A DNA stretch of 64,000 bases from Notolepis coatsorum. Its lineage: Eukaryota > Chordata > Actinopteri > Aulopiformes > Paralepididae. The DNA lies in contig OZ020593.1 in assembly GCA_963971535.1 (NCBI GenBank), positions 12,701,500 through 12,765,499 of the forward strand, in the 5' to 3' direction. The notes under the pieces are model-generated. The model saw only the letters and a program-made list of their open reading frames with translations, did no database searches and was not told where the DNA came from. Of the stretch, positions 53,191 through 62,718 are shown piece by piece. The position numbers were made by a program, and so were the translations under genes. The stretch's first letter is position 1; every line of letters starts with the position of its first letter.

Positions 53191-56100
53191 CTTGTGTTCT
53201 TTCTGCTTCCATTTGCCACTTCTAAGAAAAACAAAATAACTGAAGTATAGATCGACACTTTCTCACCTGCCGACGGGATAAACTGCTCTTCAGCTCCGTC
53301 ACCAGCTTTATTGTTATTGTTATTGTTCTGACTGTCAGGAACCTTCTCCTCTTCCTCCACCTCCTCTGTGATGATTCTTCGTCTCGCGCTCTCAAAGACA
53401 GACTTTATGACGATCGAATCCTCGTAGATCTGCAGGGAGGGACACAGAGGCAAGGGTTGGGTTGTTCTTCTGCCGTTTGCGTTTTCCTCTGTGTAAATTA
53501 TAAAATGGTAAATGGCTGCATTTATATAGCGCTTTTATCCAAAGTTCTTTACAATTTCTTCCTCACATTTGACCCATTCTCTCACACATTCAGTCACCGA
53601 CGGCGGAGGCGACCATGCAAGGTGCCAACCTGCTCATCGGGAGCAATTAGGGGTTAAATGTCTTGCTCAAGGACACTTAGACACGCTGCCCGGGAGGAGC
53701 GGGAATCGAGCTGGGAACCTCCGGATTACCAGACGACTGCTCTACCTCCTGAGCCACTGTCGCCCCCCCCCCCCCAATAAACAAATAAACTGTGCAATAA
53801 CCAACGCGGTATCATCAGAAAACGTAAACAAAGTACTAAGCGACCACAGGAAAAAAGGTACATAATGTACGTTATGTTATAGCAATACGTAATATATTTA
53901 CTGATTGTATAAGTAATACATTTACATTTTGTATAGACGAAAGTCCAAAACAAACAGCGTGATCAGGAGTCAAACTAACAATGATTGTGGTCGTGGGCGA
54001 GTGCTCTCACCACTGGACTAAGACACCGACCCACCGGTGTAACGGTTAGGGTTAGGGTTATGGTTAGTTTAAGGTAACAGTGTGGTTAAGGTTAAGGTTA
54101 TGGTTAGTTTAAGCTAACGGTGTGGTTAAGGTTATGGTTAGTTTAAGGTGACAGTGTGGTTAAGGTTAGTTTAAAGGTAACAGTGTGGTTAAGGTTAGGG
54201 TTAAGGTTATGGTTAGTTTAAGGTAACAGTAGGTTAGGGTTTGGACAAGGCTATCAGAAAAGTGTGTTTCGGTAGTCTTGAGGTAAAGGCCTCACATACA
54301 GGTGTCCCAGGTTTGTTCCCCAGCAGGGGAACTCAAAACGTTTTCTGAACATGTTAAAAGTTTAAAAAAAAATAATAATAATGTAATATATGTAGTTATT
54401 TATAAATATGTATGCTTTTTACTGGAAGAATGGACCTATCTCCAACCCCGGTCCCGAAGCAACAGTTGTGATTGGAGGATCAAAAAAGGAGTGCAGGGTT
54501 TGAAATGCTCTGGGACTCACCTGAGATCCCTCCAGGTTATAGGTCTGAGCGTTGTGACACAGGAGAACGAGGTCCTTCTCCAGATCGCCCACACTCCTGT
54601 ACTTGTGATTACGCACGCGTTCCTGAAGGAGCCAAGATGGTGTACAGTTAGTACAGGCGTTGCATTGCTAACTAAACAGTAGTCTAAAAGGGCTTGTTAT
54701 ATATCATACTTGGCTATCGCGTCTCGCTCTGCCCTCTTATCGCCACGCACCTAGCGTGCACGCGAAACAAACAAATGCACCCACTTGCACGTGACCAAGC
54801 CACTCCGATGCGTCTCCCTATATGACGCCAGAAATGGTCACGCTCCACCTTCCTCATTTCGTTTCCAATGCGGAAGTAGCAGTGCACTCTGTGAACTAGT
54901 TGTTATGAAACGTAGGGAGAAATTACACAATGTTGGGTATTCGCCAGAAGTTCACCAGCCCCCGGGAACCTTCTCGGCACATCCTAACAGCGCAGCGGTC
55001 CTGTCCTGGGTTTTCATCGTCTCGTGACAGCGGACAGAGGGACGTCGCGCGACGGTTAGCAGTCGAGCTAAGTCGTGCACAGGTAGGGCCTGCGCTATCA
55101 GGCATTGATACTAGCATGGGTAATACTGCTCGTTGTCTCGTGAGGCGACCGAGTGATGTATTGGCGCGGGGGGACGGGATATTTGGGAAAACATGACTCT
55201 CTATTGGATGTTTTCCAAGTATCCTAGCGCGCAGCTAATGCTACAATGTTGGGGCGCCGTTCCCATGTTCCCCGCCGAGGGCTGTCTTTACTGTCTTCCC
55301 TCCTCTTAACCATTCATGCTGACGGTCAATCGGTGTCTAATGTTGGGGGTTTAACGGGGGCTTGTTTACCATTTACATGGGTGGATGGGCTGAGGCTCAG
55401 GGCAGGTGTGCATTTTATGAATCTATGAATTGAAAATAGGGGTCCCTGATGTGGACAGGACTAATGTTTTCTCTGGTCTGCATCCCCTTAACAATTGTGT
55501 GTATTGGGCTAGCCCATTCTGCAATATGTTAATCGAGTTTTCGTTCATTCATTCATTTATCCCTTCATGGGTGCACACCGCAGTGGAGGTTGTTACATGA
55601 CTACTAGTGAGGTAGTGCTTCACTGGTAGTAGACTTTGGTCTGCAGCCACCACTGGTGTTCCGTGCTTAGTGAAGCAGGTGGCATCAGTCCTTTGCCCTT
55701 ACATGGTGGAACGGTGTCCCGCCCGGCCGACGCCATACGTCGGTATGCAGAGCACCTTTCCCATATGAGCTCAGCATCAAAAAAGCCTTTTTTTTTTTTT
55801 TTTTAATGATGCCAGAGTTGGGGTGGTGCGGAGTTCTGCGGGGAGTTCCAGAGGGTGGGAGCTGCCACACTGAAAGCTCTGTCCCCGAACGTCCGTAGTC
55901 TGGTTCGGGGGATGGAAAGCTGACCAGTGTCCGTGGATCGCAGGGACCGTGACTGAGTGTAGGGGTGGAGGAGGTCAGTGAGGTACTGAGGTGCCAGGGC
56001 ATGAAGGGATTTGTAGGTGAGCAGGAGGGTTTTGTAGGTGATGCGGGATTTGATGGGGAGCCAGTGGAGGTGGATGAGGGTGGGGGTGATGTGCTGCCAG

Positions 56101-59100
56101 GGTTTGGTGCGGGTTAGAACAATGTATATATATAAAGTGTGTTTAGGTGTTCTAAAGTGTGTAGACTGGGTGCTGCAGTGAGTTGTTTGTTTAAAGTGAG
56201 TGTGTGTGTGTGTGGATGTGTGTGCTGTGAGTGCATTTGATGGTTGTTGCATAGTGTTATTGTTCGTTGAGCAACTTCATCTTATCTTATCTTACCCGTA
56301 TCCTCCTGAAGTCCACAGGCTTCCTGATCAGCTCGTAGTACTCAGGGACCTCCTTCTTAGAGGGCAGCTGGACGAAGCCTTTACTGATCTGGCGACCCGA
56401 CCTGGAGGCATGAAGGGTAAACGGTGTATTTATATAACAGCTTTTATCCAAAGCGCTTTACAATTTTTGTTCCTCACATTTTACCAATTTTTTGTGGAGG
56501 ACATCTTGATCAGTGTTGCAGGATTTTTGGAGAAAGCATGGCACTTGAGACAAAACACACTATATCCTATATAATTGTATATGAATTCCTCTTGTTTCTT
56601 TGTTTACATACATTGCTTACAGCTTGTGTTATATTACGTTTTATTGTATTACCTTTTTTTGTGTGGCCACCTTGGTCTATATAACCTATTGTCAATGTCA
56701 TGATTTGTCAAGTAATTTGTCAAGTATACTATTATATACTTATTGTTTATGTGTCTTGGGCTGGGCTACACCTGTATGTAAGACAAGAAAAATAAAAAAC
56801 ATCAAATCAAATCACACATTCACACACTGACGGGGGAGGCGATCATGCCAGGTGCCGACCTGCTCACCGGGAGCAGTTAGGGGGTTAAGTGTCTTGCTCA
56901 AGGACACTTCGACACGCTGCCCGGGAGAAGCGGGAATCGAACCAGGAACCATCCGTTTACCTGACGATTGCTCTACCTCCACTCTATTCCCCTTTAAGGG
57001 GAGACACTGCAGGTGAATAGGGTAAAAGAATTAACTAATAGATATCACAATGAAACTTCCCCAGTTGATTACTTATATTAAGACAAGACTTTTTTGTATT
57101 ACAAGTTTTCTGAAATTGTATGTTTAAATATGCAAATGAGGCATTATCTACTTAAATATGCACTAATTTGCATATAATTCCAGGACAGAAATCTGAACAT
57201 TGGATAGAGCCATTTTCAAAATTATAGTTTAATTTTGTTGACATATTAGAGCCAAAGGTTATTACAGAGGGGATTTTGGATATCTCTTTTTATCACTCCA
57301 TAAATCAGAAAATACTCCATTCAGTCCATTTTTATGGTAAAATTCCATATTTCGCCATGTTTTTAGGAATAAAATGTGATATAAATCAGGGTATGAATGC
57401 GATATCAACAAACCCTTCTGTAAATACCTTCAGAACATAGATATGAATAGAACTGGAAGGTTTGGTGTATGTGAGTGCTACTGAAGTGGAGATTTCTGGC
57501 TCAGAGTATGAGGAAAAACTCTTAAAACTCATTTTTGGGAAAACGCCTTCAAAGTTCTGAATTGTAAAATGCCATACTTTTTTTTTTAAACAGATATTTA
57601 CAAACACAATACCTAATCAAACCATTAGTAATAGACAACCTAAACACATGCCTGATAACTGAATAATAATAATAATGATGTTATTGAACTGAATAGAACT
57701 ACACACAGGCTACAAACAGTGTAGTACAGTGTAGTACCCCCTAATAGGCAAAAAATATTTGAATAGATATCACTATGAAACTTTCCCAATTTGTTATGTA
57801 CATATAAACTAAGAAAACATATTGCAAGTTTTCTGAAATTTATGTTTATATGTGCAAATGAGGCACTTCCCCATTAAATATGTGCACATTTATGGATGCA
57901 ATAAGGCAAAATGATGTAAAATAAACAACTAAATGTGTGTTATTGACGTTTTATTGTCACTAGTTTCATAGAAGACATGTTTAGGAAGCAAAATATAACA
58001 AAATCTCAAAATCAACAAAAAAAGTATATTTGACTATTCACCTGCAGTGTCTCGCCTTAACACAATCGGGACGGGCCACGTATATATCCGTGTTTCTAAT
58101 CCATGCTTAAAGGACCGAAGGACGGATATATCTGTGGCAAGTTGTTTTGGCTTTTATTCCATTTTAACCCTTTATCTGCCAGGGATTATTCTGATCTTAA
58201 TCCCCTCTCTGCCACCACTATAAGTCTATGGAGATGTTCCCCTTCTTTGCAGGGCTATAACTTTTTAAATTGTATTGCTAAATTGACATTACTATGGCCC
58301 ATTCAACGCCAAGTATCTATCGTTTAGGATGTAGCAACGTTCTACTTTTTCATTCACATATTCATACAAAAATACGGTCTAAAGTATAAATATGTTTTTA
58401 TCGTTTTCTGCAGAACGTGATTTATAGCCCTAAATACATATATTAGATCATCAAATGTAGTTTGATACCGATTGATGTCATAATAAAACGTTCAATTGCA
58501 CAAGGTCCTAAACGTCATGCCTCATCATCTGCTGGTGACCGGACGGGGGGGGGGGGGGTTCTAAGTCCGTGGCCGACGTTAAATCATTTATGTAGTATGG
58601 GCGATATGTATATCAGAGCAGATTATACGTTTAATAATAATCAAACACGCTGAAACTCACCGCAGCTTCCTCTGACCGTTGGGTGATCAGCGTGGAGCAG
58701 AAATATCTCTATTATGGGATGTTGATATATGCAATCCATTTCCAGGTTGTATAATAGTATATACGTCCAAATCATGTTGTTTATCGAGTTATTGGCAACT
58801 GATCGCTGTCCAGTGTGTCGAGCTAGAGTCCCGCTAACGATAGCGAGTGCCCGGACCGAATATGGATGAGCACCACTTCCGGCGCGTCACTTCCTGTTTG
58901 GGCGATCCACCGATCGGCCACCAGATGGCGCTCTTGAACCGTTGGAGAGTTGAGAGGAGATCAACAGGAGATCCCAAGTCTCCGTGGGTAAAATATGATT
59001 GCCATCACAGATTTTTGAAATATTGATCTCAAAGACGCCTTACGGCGTCATTGGCAGATTACGCATGGCGGAGAATGACGTGGAAACTCGTCCTTGGCGA

Positions 59101-62100
59101 ATAAAGGGTTAATAACCTATTCAAGGTCGCCGAGCTGCACTGCAGATGTACCCTACTCTTTGAATTCGACAAAGTGCATTACCGGCCAGATCCTCTTAGG
59201 GGCGCTATCGCGATAATGCAGTGTTCCCTGTGGCCGAAGTTGTCTTTTTTTTTGTTTTTATCTCTAATGTAGTTTTCTACTCACCTGAAGCAATAGCTAT
59301 TGTCTGTTGCGTAGGCGGCTAGGTGGTGTAGTGGTCTAAGGCACTCGCCACCAGTGTGGAGACGCTAGGATTCGCGTGTTCGAATCCAGCTCTCCACATT
59401 GTTTTTCAGTTTGGCTGGTCGTCCGCAGTAATACACATTGGCCGTATTACGGGGAGGGAAAACTGAAGGGTGGGGATCGAACGTTGTGAACAAGCGACTC
59501 CTACAAGTCGGTTGGTGCGCCTGCGCAGTAGAATCAGGAAGTGTCGGGGGCAGCGTGAGCCTCCCACGCGTTACTCCTCGACACTGAGAGATCGAGCTGC
59601 GCAGGTGAAAAGATGCGACTGCTGTTACCTCAAGTACCGGAGGGGACTTGTGCTATGTATGACTTAGTCCACATTGCAGCCGGCTTGTGGGAGGCAAGAA
59701 ACAGCGTTCGTGACAGGGGAGGGTTGAAATTGGATGATACGAAATTGGGATGGGAGAAAATATAGAAAAAATGGGAGAAAAAAAGTGGATCAAAAAAAAA
59801 AAAGCTATTGTCTGTTGCACGGAATACGTTTTGGACCGCGGATTTCACTGCAATAAGGGGATTTATCATCAGCCAATGGACATATCGATCTACCAGATGG
59901 CGATCGATAACTGGGAAATGGTCTGGCGGATCCAACCGGCTCATGGTAAGATCTTTTTCACGTAAATTACAGCCCGATCGGGCCTTGTTATGATACTCAA
60001 CGAGGCGATCAGCCTATGTGGCTACTAAGACGAACACGTTATTGGTAATCAATAATAAGAAACGACGTCCCCCGCCCCCCCCCCCCCTTTCATGCATACA
60101 TGCTTGAGGATCGTACCGATCATATGCAGTTTGAGTTTAAACTGTAGCTTCTGTATAACGGAAATGCCATTGGATATAACGTTAGTAGGTATTAGCCCTT
60201 TATCTAGCCTTCCAGGAAATATCCTAGACCAAATGCCGTATGACGCTTATATTCACGGCGCTATAAAATGCGAACGTATTGATGTTTTCTTTTCTTTAAG
60301 CCATTTTGAAGGGACAGTTTATGGTCTCAATTGACAATGAAAATGGACAGATAGCAATACTATAAAGTATAGATTTAGCTCTACAAATGCTGGTCGTCTC
60401 TAGTGATATTAGACTCATCCCAGTGGCCGCCAATGTGTTAAGGATTTATCAAAACAAATCCGATTTATCTTTAAATGACAGTTAGATGATACAGGTGTAG
60501 TCCTTACATACTTGATCTGATCTCAAGCCCCACCCTCTTTGCTTGATCCTCCAATCACAACTGTCGCTTCCCTCGGACGAACAAACAACACGTCATGTTT
60601 GTGTATATACACATTCCATTCTAAAATGAGATGCTATGTGCAATTACATGTATATGCAAATTATGCATATACAAATACCATGTATACGCTTTTCATTATT
60701 TGTTCACTTTTTCCCCATTATTTTTGCTGTTTTTGTCCATACGAACATCTGTTGACCCTATCTGTTCTTCTTTTGTATGATTAAAAACAAAACTAATTGT
60801 TCACAAAAGAAATGTAAAAAAAATAAAAAGAATCGGGAAGCAACCGTTGTGATTGGAGGAACAATAAAAGAGGGCGGGGCTTGGGATATGGTCAACGTAT
60901 AACCGCGTCATGTATAACACGGTCCCCCTCACCAGGGGTGTAAAAAGTACCCAGAAATTATACTTAAGTGAAAGTATGGGTACCATCTCAAAATCGTACT
61001 CAAGTAAAAGTCAGAATCTGGCTAAAAACACACTTGAGTAAAAGTAAAAAAGTTTCTACTTTTAAATGTACTTAAGTACTAAAAAGTAAAAGTTGATAGG
61101 TATTTTCAGTTCATTACTGTCTAATATTTTACATCCAGCTCCTCTGGTCACCATGAGTACATAGGTCCCTGGAATGTGCCAGGAGGCCAAGCCAGGCAGG
61201 CACCTAGAAATACATTGACCTGTGTGACCTGTGTGACCTAACGCATGGCTGTATCCGGCCAGAGGCCACTGAGGAGGAGCAAAGATGGACGTAATATCAG
61301 ATTCAGCAACAGCTCACATATAACCCCACATATGACCATATACGACCAAGCCTGATCATCTATTTATTAACCAGTGGCTCGCTAAATTTGGAACCCACAT
61401 AGTATTTAAGCCATGATGTGTTTGTCATTCTGGAGCCTTGCAGCCCCCATGGAGGGCTGTGGTCTCCAGGACTGTTCCTCGTTCTCCGTGTGTTCCTGTC
61501 AATAAATACCATCGATTGACTTCACCTTCGTCTCCTGAATATCTGTCCAGCTGGCTCATCATATCAATCCAAAGAACTCAGTTTTATACTATCAAAGTAA
61601 AAGCTTTTTTTCCTGACTGTCTATTCTTCTGATAGCAGGTGTTTAATCAAAGATCCCCGCTTTCTAGTCTTGCACAAGGACCAATCAGCATGGGTATGGG
61701 CGGGTTCATTTTCCACTGATGGGGATTTGATTGGCTGTTTTTAAATAAATTGCGGCCGCAGGATTAATAACGTTAACGTTAGTTCGGCCAGAGAAACAAA
61801 TATACGAATTATAACTGTTGAACCTGCGAGATTTTTACTTTGTACTTTGTAGGTCTGCATTTTATGTAAGGAGGTCAAAAGTTCATTTTTTTTTCTCTGA
61901 AATGTAATTGAGTAAAAGTACAAGTATACAAACATAATAATACTCGAGTAAAGTACAAATCCCCAAAAACAGTACTTAAGTATTGTAACGAAGTACAATT
62001 ACTCAAGTATTTTACACATCCTGCCCCTCACCCGTCTTTATAGTTGAGCACCATGTCCACCAGCGTGTTGAGCTGCCTGGTGAGCTCGGGCGGGTTGGGA

Positions 62101-62264
62101 GGCAGCTTCTCCGCCGGCGGCCGCCCTCGCTTCCTCTTGACCTTCTCGCCGGCTTCCTGGCCGCTCTGGAGCTCCTCTTGGTCACCATGGTGATCACCCT
62201 TACGTTTCTTCAGACTGATGTCCTCCTCCATGCCCTCCGAGCCTCCGTTCTCTACTGCCTGAGG
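51330..62264 (-). CDS. smarca2: smarca2 (Brahma-type SWI/SNF ATPase), 3' part of gene: AT-hook, bromodomain, C-terminus
   Basis: SMARCA2 is a DNA-dependent ATPase of the BAF chromatin-remodelling complex. Five minus-strand exons are visible: 62264-62032, 56401-56296, 54622-54521, 53429-53267 and 52113-51980 (stop), with 3' UTR to about 51330. They encode an AT-hook ([12 protein letters not shown]), [10 protein letters not shown], the bromodomain ([66 protein letters not shown]), an acidic stretch, NNNNNN and a basic C-terminus ending [12 protein letters not shown]...KEEG. The acetyl-lysine-binding Asn (TYN) and the Tyr of PEYY are kept. GDLEKD, CHNAQT and EGSQIYED favour SMARCA2 over SMARCA4. 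Splice phases agree at every junction and all sites are GT-AG, so the gene looks functional. The helicase exons lie outside the window. Introns hold many transposons. Confidence 0.9.
51347..51352 (-). promoter_or_regulatory. Candidate AATAAA poly(A) signal of smarca2
   Basis: TTTATT on the plus strand, giving AATAAA on the minus strand about 630 bases after the stop codon. Cleavage would be expected near 51325-51335. Confidence 0.5.
51980..52113 (-). CDS. smarca2: smarca2 last coding exon
   Basis: The acceptor is a TTTTCTGTTTTTCTTTTG tract ending in GACAG. The exon supplies two bases that complete a codon with the single G left by exon 53267-53429. It encodes [36 protein letters not shown] and a stop after KEEG. 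The SDxDSDE run matches the C-terminal tail of human SMARCA2. Confidence 0.8.
52114..52463. other. Intron sequence of smarca2, nothing recognised
   Basis: AT-rich intron start on the minus-strand acceptor side. A T-run lies at about 52331-52340. Confidence 0.6.
52464..52733. repeat. 45-bp tandem repeat, six units
   Basis: CCCATGTTACTGACCAGACA, then CTCTATATCAGYGATGGCTG and TCAGA, six near-identical copies. It is open in several frames only because 45 is a multiple of three. One unit-like copy (CCATGTTACTGACCAGACAC) occurs alone at 40811-40840, just before the D3 element. Confidence 0.95.
52900..53010 (+). mobile_element. LINE 3' end, second family
   Basis: TACTACCTGTACCCCCC, a C-run, then GTTTCCCCAAGGGGATCAAT and AAAGGAATATCGTATCTTA. 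Same as 40680-40775. Confidence 0.65.
53150..53191. repeat. (ATT)n microsatellite
   Basis: About twelve ATT units in the smarca2 intron, close to exon 53267-53429. Confidence 0.95.
53267..53429 (-). CDS. smarca2: smarca2 exon: end of bromodomain and acidic linker
   Basis: CTGCAG acceptor and GCAG/GTGAGA donor. 163 bases encode [19 protein letters not shown], then a Glu-rich stretch, PDSQ, six Asn, and EEQFIPSA plus one base. It is shorter and less acidic than the mammalian equivalent. Confidence 0.9.
53502..53766 (-). mobile_element. tRNA-derived SINE
   Basis: On the minus strand the head GTGGCTCAGGAGGTAGAGCA (A box) and AGCTCGATTCCCG (B box) is followed by GTGTCCTTGAGCAAGACATT and a body ending ATAAAAGCGCTATATAAATG and CAGCCATTTACCAT. 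A C-run (53762-53776) lies next to the head. Confidence 0.8.
53950..54035 (-). mobile_element. tRNA-like SINE head
   Basis: The minus strand reads GGTCGGTGTCTTAGTCCAGT, then GGTGAGAGCACTCGCCCACG and GTTTGACTCCTG, with the spacing of RNA polymerase III A and B boxes. A SINE remnant is more likely than a working tRNA gene. Confidence 0.45.
54041..54240. repeat. Telomere-like minisatellite GGTTAGGGTTA / GGTTATGGTTAGTTTAAGG
   Basis: Begins with three GGTTAG units, then about four units of ~45 bases built from GTTATGGTTAGTTTAAGGTA and ACAGTGTGGTTAAG. Telomere-like only in part; it looks like an internal satellite. Confidence 0.85.
54255..54375 (+). mobile_element. SINE-like segment with pol III boxes
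   Basis: GTAGTCTTGAGGTAAAGGCC (A-box-like) and CCAGGTTTGTTCCCCAG (B-box-like), followed by an A-rich AATAATAAT tail. Confidence 0.4.
54440..54500 (-). mobile_element. Single end of the MITE at 60512-60895
   Basis: CCCGAAGCAACAGTTGTGAT, then TGGAGGATCAAAAAAGGAG, matches the terminal repeats of the later element. It lies at the edge of smarca2 exon 54521-54622. Confidence 0.6.
54521..54622 (-). CDS. smarca2: smarca2 exon: bromodomain helices B-C
   Basis: CCTTCAG acceptor and CTCAG/GTGAGT donor, phase 0 at both ends. It encodes [18 protein letters not shown], then [16 protein letters not shown]. The Asn of TYN is the residue that contacts acetyl-lysine in this bromodomain. Confidence 0.92.
54623..55424. 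other. smarca2 intron, nothing recognised
   Basis: Moderately CpG-rich (about 54830-55260) without coding or element signatures. Confidence 0.5.
55425..55560 (+). mobile_element. LINE 3' tail
   Basis: TGAATTGAAAATAGGGGTCC, TCTGGTCTGCATCCCCTTAA and a CATT repeat end. Same family as 25086-25708. Confidence 0.8.
55803..56275 (-). mobile_element. LINE remnants: protein C-terminus joined to another LINE's 3' UTR
   Basis: The minus strand from 56275 to about 56130 (CAACAACCATCAAATGCACT, then ACTGCAGCACCCAGTCTACA) matches the 3' UTR of the LINE at 41252-43735. From about 56130 to 55803 it encodes a different LINE end: [37 protein letters not shown] and [11 protein letters not shown]. Confidence 0.75.
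56296..56401 (-). CDS. smarca2: smarca2 exon: bromodomain start (ZA loop)
   Basis: CCTCCAG acceptor and ACGG/GTAAGA donor. It encodes [20 protein letters not shown], then [14 protein letters not shown]. One leading base completes the Gly codon begun by the upstream exon (GG plus G). Confidence 0.92.
56411..56985 (-). mobile_element. tRNA-derived SINE split by a LINE-like insertion
   Basis: Same SINE as 53502-53766, found at 56411-56489 (body end) and 56811-56985 (head side). Between them, 56490-56810 is an AT-rich insert ending GACAAGAAAAATAAAAAACA, a LINE-like 3' end. Confidence 0.7.
56994..58060. mobile_element. E element: TTAA-bounded non-autonomous element
   Basis: Ends TTAAGGGGAGACACTGCAGG and inverted TTAAGGCGAGACACTGCAGG, continuing TGAATA on both sides. 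The interior is AT-rich with a ~130-bp direct repeat (57042-57175 and 57764-57895: GATATCACWATGAAACTT, CAAGTTTTCTGAAATT, GCAAATGAGGCA). No coding. Its right-hand TTAA is also the first TTAA of D4. Confidence 0.8.
58164..59112 (-). mobile_element. B-family piggyBac-like MITE (copy B10) in D4
   Basis: TTAA at both ends, with termini TTAACCCTTTATCTGCCAGGG and inverted TTAACCCTTTATTCGCCAAGG. The CCCTTT terminus is the typical piggyBac form. The minus-strand mini-exon is open ([20 protein letters not shown]). G-run at about 58544-58557. Confidence 0.9.
59311..59802 (+). mobile_element. tRNA-derived SINE with perfect 16-bp TSD
   Basis: TSD AGCTATTGTCTGTTGC at 59295-59310 and 59803-59818. The head has A box TGGTGTAGTGGTCTAAGGC and B box GTTCGAATCC, then a ~330-base body and an A-rich tail with GGGAGAAAAAAAGTGGATC. 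It appears complete and, given the exact TSD, fairly recent. Confidence 0.92.
60512..60895. mobile_element. MITE with ~50-bp terminal inverted repeats
   Basis: The left arm has CAAGCCCCACCCTCTTTGC, then CCTCCAATCACAACTG. The right arm, inverted, has CAAGCCCCGCCCTCTTTTAT, then CCTCCAATCACAACGG. The interior is AT-rich. A lone end of the same kind is at 54440-54500. Confidence 0.7.
60933..62023. mobile_element. Tol2-like non-autonomous hAT with perfect 8-bp TSD at the smarca2 splice donor
   Basis: Ends CAGGGGTGTAAAAAGTACCC and inverted CAGGATGTGTAAAATACTTG, with repeated AGTACTTAAGTA / ACTTGAGTA motifs and TTTTTGGGGATTTGTACTTT, as in Tol2 ends. TSD CCCCTCAC at 60925-60932 and 62024-62031. No transposase. 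On the minus strand the TSD reads GTGAGGGG and is the first eight bases of the intron after exon 62264-62032. Confidence 0.93.
61170..61560 (+). mobile_element. Possible solo LTR inside the Tol2-like element (fossil)
   Basis: The order looks like an LTR: a promoter-like AGTATTTAAGCC (about 61400) and, ~100 bases later, an AATAAA (about 61501) with a GT-rich stretch around it. Boundaries and TSD are not clear, and the family cannot be named. Confidence 0.3.
62032..62264 (-). CDS. smarca2: smarca2 exon: linker with AT-hook
   Basis: The acceptor is a C-run followed by CAG (62265-62267); CAG at 62259-62261 is an alternative. It encodes [20 protein letters not shown], later [20 protein letters not shown] and [29 protein letters not shown] is the AT-hook block that precedes the bromodomain in SMARCA2. 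The donor ACGG/GTGAGGGG is formed by the TSD of the adjacent Tol2-like element. Confidence 0.9.
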
Positions 62265-62267
62265 CTG

Positions 62268-62715
62268 GGGGGGGGGGGGGGGGGGGAGGACGGGTGACAT
62301 GTCTGTAGATACTATATCTATATCTGTAGATTCTATATCTGTAGATACTATATCTATATCTGTAGATACTATATATCTGTACATATTTGTAGATACTATA
62401 TCTATATCTGTACACATCTTGACTTGACTATCTGTAGATACTATATCTATATCTGTAGATACTATATCTATATCTGTACATATCTGTAGATACTATATCT
62501 ATATCTGTAGATACTATATCTATATCTGTACATATCTGTAGATACTATACGTATATCTGTAGATACTATAACTATATCTGTACATATCTGTATATATATT
62601 TGTACATATCTGTAGATACTGTATATATATTTGTACATATCTGTAGATACTGTATCTATATCTGTACATATCTGTAGATACTATATCTTTTATCTGTAGA
62701 TACTATATCTATATC
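62268..62715. repeat. G-run and (TAGATACTATATCTATATCTG)n microsatellite
   Basis: About twenty G at 62267-62287, then over 400 bases of TATATCTGTAGATACTATAT with CATATCTG variants. They lie next to the acceptor of the smarca2 AT-hook exon. Confidence 0.95.
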
Positions 62716-62718
62716 ATT

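Larger units (their letters stand above)
58057..60441 (+). mobile_element. D-family TTAA element (copy D4) holding B10 and a SINE
   Basis: Left end TTAACACAATCGGGACGGGC, right end inverted TTAACACATTGGCGGCCACT. Mini-exon at 59876-59945 ([19 protein letters not shown], then QPAH), followed by GTAAG. B10 occupies the TTAA that in D1 is occupied by an A element. The SINE is at 59311-59802. It lies in the large smarca2 intron, opposite in sense to the gene. Confidence 0.85.

Noticed and set aside
54041-54240. Ancient telomere fusion site
   Set aside because: Only the first few units are TTAGGG-like. The rest is a ~45-bp satellite, which a chance satellite explains.
59311-59400. Working tRNA gene at the SINE head
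   Set aside because: A and B boxes are present, but the flanks form a SINE with body, A-tail and 16-bp TSD, and cloverleaf pairing is poor.
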